Assembly (NCBI GenBank): GCA_965195225.1
Contig: CBDAFL010000139.1
Span: 1-8,285 of the forward strand
Reading direction: 5' to 3'
Length of the DNA: 8,285 nt
Source of the DNA: JAHIKV01 sp965195225
Lineage (GTDB): Bacteria > Planctomycetota > Planctomycetia > Pirellulales > Thermoguttaceae
In this document: positions 6,025 to 8,285 of the stretch, piece after piece
How positions within the stretch are numbered: position 1 is the stretch's first letter
Layout: each line of letters opens with the position of its first letter
The notes under the pieces: model-generated
The model's input: only the letters and a program-made list of their open reading frames with translations
Told to the model about the DNA's origin: nothing
Database searches by the model: none
Position numbers and translations under genes: made by a program

Positions 6025-6768
6025 ATGAAGAACAAATCATCTCTTGTTGTTTGTGCATTGGTTTTTGTGGCCGCTTGTGTGAGTTGTCAACAAAATGGCA
6101 TTGCGGCTAAATACACCGCAACGGCATATTTCAAGGTACAATTCCAGGCGCCCTCGATTCAACCGCAAGCCTTGGAGTTTTCCATAAAAGAGTTCGAGAT
6201 TTACAAAAGGACACAACGGCAGTTGCTGAAATCCCGCTTCGTGCTGATGGCCGCCCTGCGAAAACCGGAAGTTGCCAAAATACCGAGCGTGCGTGCGCAA
6301 TTGCGCGAAGGCGATGCCGTGCGATGGCTTGGCGAGCTAATCAAGGTGGAGTATCCCGACGACGCCGAGATCATGACGGTATCATGCACGCGGAATAATC
6401 CAAATGAAGCCCAAACTCTGCTTAGAGCAGTAGTGGACGCCTATATGATGGAAATCGTCGTTGACGAAAGGTATTTGAAAAAAGAACGCTTAAATGAGTT
6501 GGAAAGGTCTTGTATGTCTCTTGATATGGAATTACGGAAAAAGAAGGAAGTATTCATTCTATTGACGCCTGATATTCCAGATGAAAACGAGAAGGCAAAA
6601 CCTTTCCGAACTACCGTGGACATGCAAATGCTTCAACTTGAGATGAAAACACTCGAAAAAGCAATTGATCTATTGGAAATGGAAATGATACGGCAGAAAA
6701 TCGAACTCCGGGCACGTCCTCGCATCACGCAATTGGGGCCAATCGAGAAGCCGTTAATGCCGGATTGA
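6025..6768 (+). CDS. Wzz-like lipoprotein, chain-length-determinant domain without kinase
   Basis: A 247-residue envelope protein. Residues 1-21 are a lipoprotein signal with two candidate lipidation cysteines, C18 (VAAC) and C21 (CVSC). The mature part starts YTATAYFKVQFQ and continues with EFEIYKRTQRQLLKSRFVL, a PEVAKIP segment, then VEYPDDAEIMTVSCTRNNP and LLRAVVDAYMMEIV. This is the order seen in periplasmic domains of Wzz/BY-kinase polysaccharide co-polymerases. A charged coiled coil follows (about 146-230), then PRITQLGPIEKP, where such proteins normally pass into a second membrane helix and a tyrosine kinase; here the protein stops. It may be a stand-alone relative or a truncation that kept a good start. 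The ATG follows GGGGGG at about six bases; a longer frame from 5974 overlaps the promoter. No polysaccharide gene adjoins it, so its partner is unknown. Confidence 0.8.
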   Translation: MKNKSSLVVCALVFVAACVSCQQNGIAAKYTATAYFKVQFQAPSIQPQALEFSIKEFEIYKRTQRQLLKSRFVLMAALRKPEVAKIPSVRAQLREGDAVRWLGELIKVEYPDDAEIMTVSCTRNNPNEAQTLLRAVVDAYMMEIVVDERYLKKERLNELERSCMSLDMELRKKKEVFILLTPDIPDENEKAKPFRTTVDMQMLQLEMKTLEKAIDLLEMEMIRQKIELRARPRITQLGPIEKPLMPD

Positions 6769-6797
6769 GTGCGTGCGAATAAATTGAACCAACCCTA

Positions 6798-6873
6798 TTT
6801 AGCCCCGGGTGAATATACGGCAAGCGGTTTTTCGCGGCCAACTCGGCCCGCCGTGTATTCACGGCGGGCTAAA
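6798..6873. repeat. Nested inverted repeat upstream of the helicase
   Basis: The inner hairpin GCCCGCCGTG (6846-6855), loop TATT, CACGGCGGGC (6860-6869) is a perfect ten-base-pair stem. An outer pair, TTTAGCCC (6798-6805) and GGGCTAAA (6866-6873), shares the right inner arm, so the left copy CTATTTAGCCCCGGGTGAAT looks like a second, degenerate copy of the same element. The unit resembles TTAGCCCGCCGTGAATAC-type palindromes that I remember from planctomycetes. Without a T-run it is not a clear terminator for the lipoprotein gene. The right end supplies the A of an ATG at 6873. Confidence 0.75.
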
Positions 6874-6902
6874 TGAACGATCTCAGAATACGCTCGATAA
6901 AT

Positions 6903-8285
6903 ATGCCTCCCACGCGCGACGAACTTGTCGGACTTTACCTCGATCAGATTCCTTACGAGCCGTATCCCGTGCAGGAGGAGGCGCTGCTGGCGTGGTTCGC
7001 GGCCGAACAGGGTGTGTTGGTCTGCACGCCGACCGGCACCGGCAAGACAATGATCGCCGAGGCCGCGCTGTTCGAGGCCCTGCACAACGGAACCACCGCC
7101 TACTACACAACCCCGCTGATCGCCCTGTGCGAGCAGAAGTTCCGCGAGATGCAGACGGCGGCCGTCCGGTGGGGATTCCAGCCGGACGACGTCGGACTGG
7201 TCACCGGCAACCGCCGCGAAAACCCCGACGCCAGGGTATTGGTCGTAGTAGCCGAAATCCTCCTGAACCGTCTATTGCACCGTGGACAGGGTGGCACGTC
7301 CAATGTCTCGGACGCATCGGTCGAAACCGCCTTCGACTTCGAGCGGGTCAGCGCCGTGGTGATGGACGAGTTCCATAGTTTCAACGATCTGGAACGGGGT
7401 ATCGTCTGGGAACTCTCGCTGGGGCTGCTGCCGAAACACGTCCGAACACTCTTGCTCTCGGCCACGGTCGGAAACGCGATCGAGTTTCTCGGCTGGCTGC
7501 GACAATGCCACGACCGGCGGCTTGAACTCGTGACTGGCGACGAGCGCAAGGTACCGCTCGGTTTCCATTGGGTCGGCGACATGTTGTTGACCGAACATCT
7601 GGAATCGATGGCCCAGGGCGACGATCAAACCCGCATGACGCCCGCGTTGGTCTTCTGTTTCAATCGCGAGGAATGTTGGTCGGTGGCCGAACAACTCAAG
7701 GGGAAGCGCATTTTGGGCGACGGCCGGAAAAAACTGCTCGCCGCCGAACTGGAGCAATACGACTGGTCGGCCGGGGCGGGGCCAAAGCTCAAGCAACTGC
7801 TGATGCGCGGCGTCGGCGTTCATCATGCCGGCGTGTTGCCCAAGTATCGCCGCATTGTCGAAGACCTATTTCAGCACAAACTCCTCTCGGTGACGATCTG
7901 CACGGAGACACTTGCGGCGGGGATCAACCTGCCGGCCCGCTCGGTCGTGGTGCCGAAATTGATGAAAGGCCCCGTGGGCAAGCATAAGCTGCTAGATCCG
8001 AGCACGGCGCACCAGATATTCGGCCGCGCGGGACGTCCGCAGTTCGACACCAAGGGGCACGTCTTCGCCCTGGCCCACGAGGACGACGTGAAGATTGCCC
8101 GCTGGCGCGATAAGTTTGACCAGATACCCGAGAACACGAAAGACCCCGGGCTATTGAAGGCCAAGAAGGCGTTGAAGAAGAAGATGCCCACCCGTCGGGC
8201 TCACGTGCAGTATTGGAACGAGGCCCAGTATCGCAAGCTCTGCGCGGCGCCGTCCGGAAATCTTTACAGTCGCGGGCAGGTACCC
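6903..8285 (+). CDS. Ski2-like superfamily 2 DExH helicase (3' end missing)
   Basis: The first 461 residues of an ATP-dependent nucleic-acid helicase; the frame is open at the window edge. Motifs in order: a Q-x-x-A motif (24-27), Walker A TPTGTGKT (42-49), TTPLIAL (69-75), motif II DEFH (155-158), motif III SAT (186-188), TPALVFCFN (246-254), GVHHAGVLPKYR (305-316), ETLAAGINLP (335-344) and QIFGRAGRP (371-379). DExH with GINLPA and GRAGR is typical of Ski2/Hel308-type enzymes, which unwind RNA or branched DNA; the C-terminal domains that would separate these lie outside. I chose the ATG at 6903 because MPPTRDELV is the start I remember for relatives; an in-frame ATG at 6873, right at the repeat, would add ten residues, and neither has a good binding site. 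Residues about 128-142 look like an insertion. It follows the lipoprotein gene by 134 bases on the same strand. Confidence 0.93.
   Translation, partial: MPPTRDELVGLYLDQIPYEPYPVQEEALLAWFAAEQGVLVCTPTGTGKTMIAEAALFEALHNGTTAYYTTPLIALCEQKFREMQTAAVRWGFQPDDVGLVTGNRRENPDARVLVVVAEILLNRLLHRGQGGTSNVSDASVETAFDFERVSAVVMDEFHSFNDLERGIVWELSLGLLPKHVRTLLLSATVGNAIEFLGWLRQCHDRRLELVTGDERKVPLGFHWVGDMLLTEHLESMAQGDDQTRMTPALVFCFNREECWSVAEQLKGKRILGDGRKKLLAAELEQYDWSAGAGPKLKQLLMRGVGVHHAGVLPKYRRIVEDLFQHKLLSVTICTETLAAGINLPARSVVVPKLMKGPVGKHKLLDPSTAHQIFGRAGRPQFDTKGHVFALAHEDDVKIARWRDKFDQIPENTKDPGLLKAKKALKKKMPTRRAHVQYWNEAQYRKLCAAPSGNLYSRGQVP

Noticed and set aside
6809..7378. A 189-codon plus-strand frame at the start of the helicase
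   Set aside because: It overlaps the helicase in another reading frame; the helicase frame carries all superfamily 2 motifs and stays open to the window end.

Overview
The window looks like chromosomal DNA from a GC-rich member of the Planctomycetota. This rests on recognised protein types, not on a marker gene: a Ski2-type helicase with planctomycete-style wording, a stand-alone Wzz-like lipoprotein, an S46 peptidase, a beta-CASP metallo-beta-lactamase and several dispersed hairpin repeats in the gaps. The taxonomic call is inference. I see no tRNA, rRNA or CRISPR array.

Left part (1-1367). The first 20 bases appear to be the first codons of a leftward gene with a strong ribosome binding site, possibly a transposase. 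A 490-base gap follows. It holds an irregular array of TTTGTTCC units and a short reading frame that may be a decayed transposase N-terminus. A rightward, relatively AT-rich gene then encodes a membrane-anchored protein with six TPR repeats. Short tandem repeats and a 17-base-arm hairpin separate it from the convergent genes.

Middle part (1368-3746), all on the minus strand. In transcription order the genes are hicB (antitoxin), hicA (toxin, overlapping hicB by four bases), a beta-CASP metallo-beta-lactamase with a GTG start, and a small basic ribbon-helix-helix-like protein with an AT-hook-like motif. Junctions are -4, 29 and 24 bases, so the four could share a transcript. That would place a toxin that cuts mRNA beside a predicted RNA-processing nuclease and a predicted DNA-binding protein. 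A weak promoter with an overlapping palindrome lies upstream of hicB.

Right part (3724-8285). A leftward secreted S46 dipeptidyl-peptidase (DPP7-like active site) takes its stop codon from inside a palindromic repeat. A divergent intergenic region carries a good -35/extended -10 promoter for a rightward lipoprotein resembling the periplasmic part of polysaccharide chain-length/autokinase proteins, but without membrane helix or kinase. After a nested inverted repeat, a Ski2-like superfamily 2 helicase starts and runs off the window.

I did not find a convincing new multi-gene system. The most interesting points are the hicBA/beta-CASP/RHH cluster, the palindrome that supplies a stop codon, the nested repeat touching the helicase start, the possible in-frame insertion in the helicase and the possible transposase relic near the left end.
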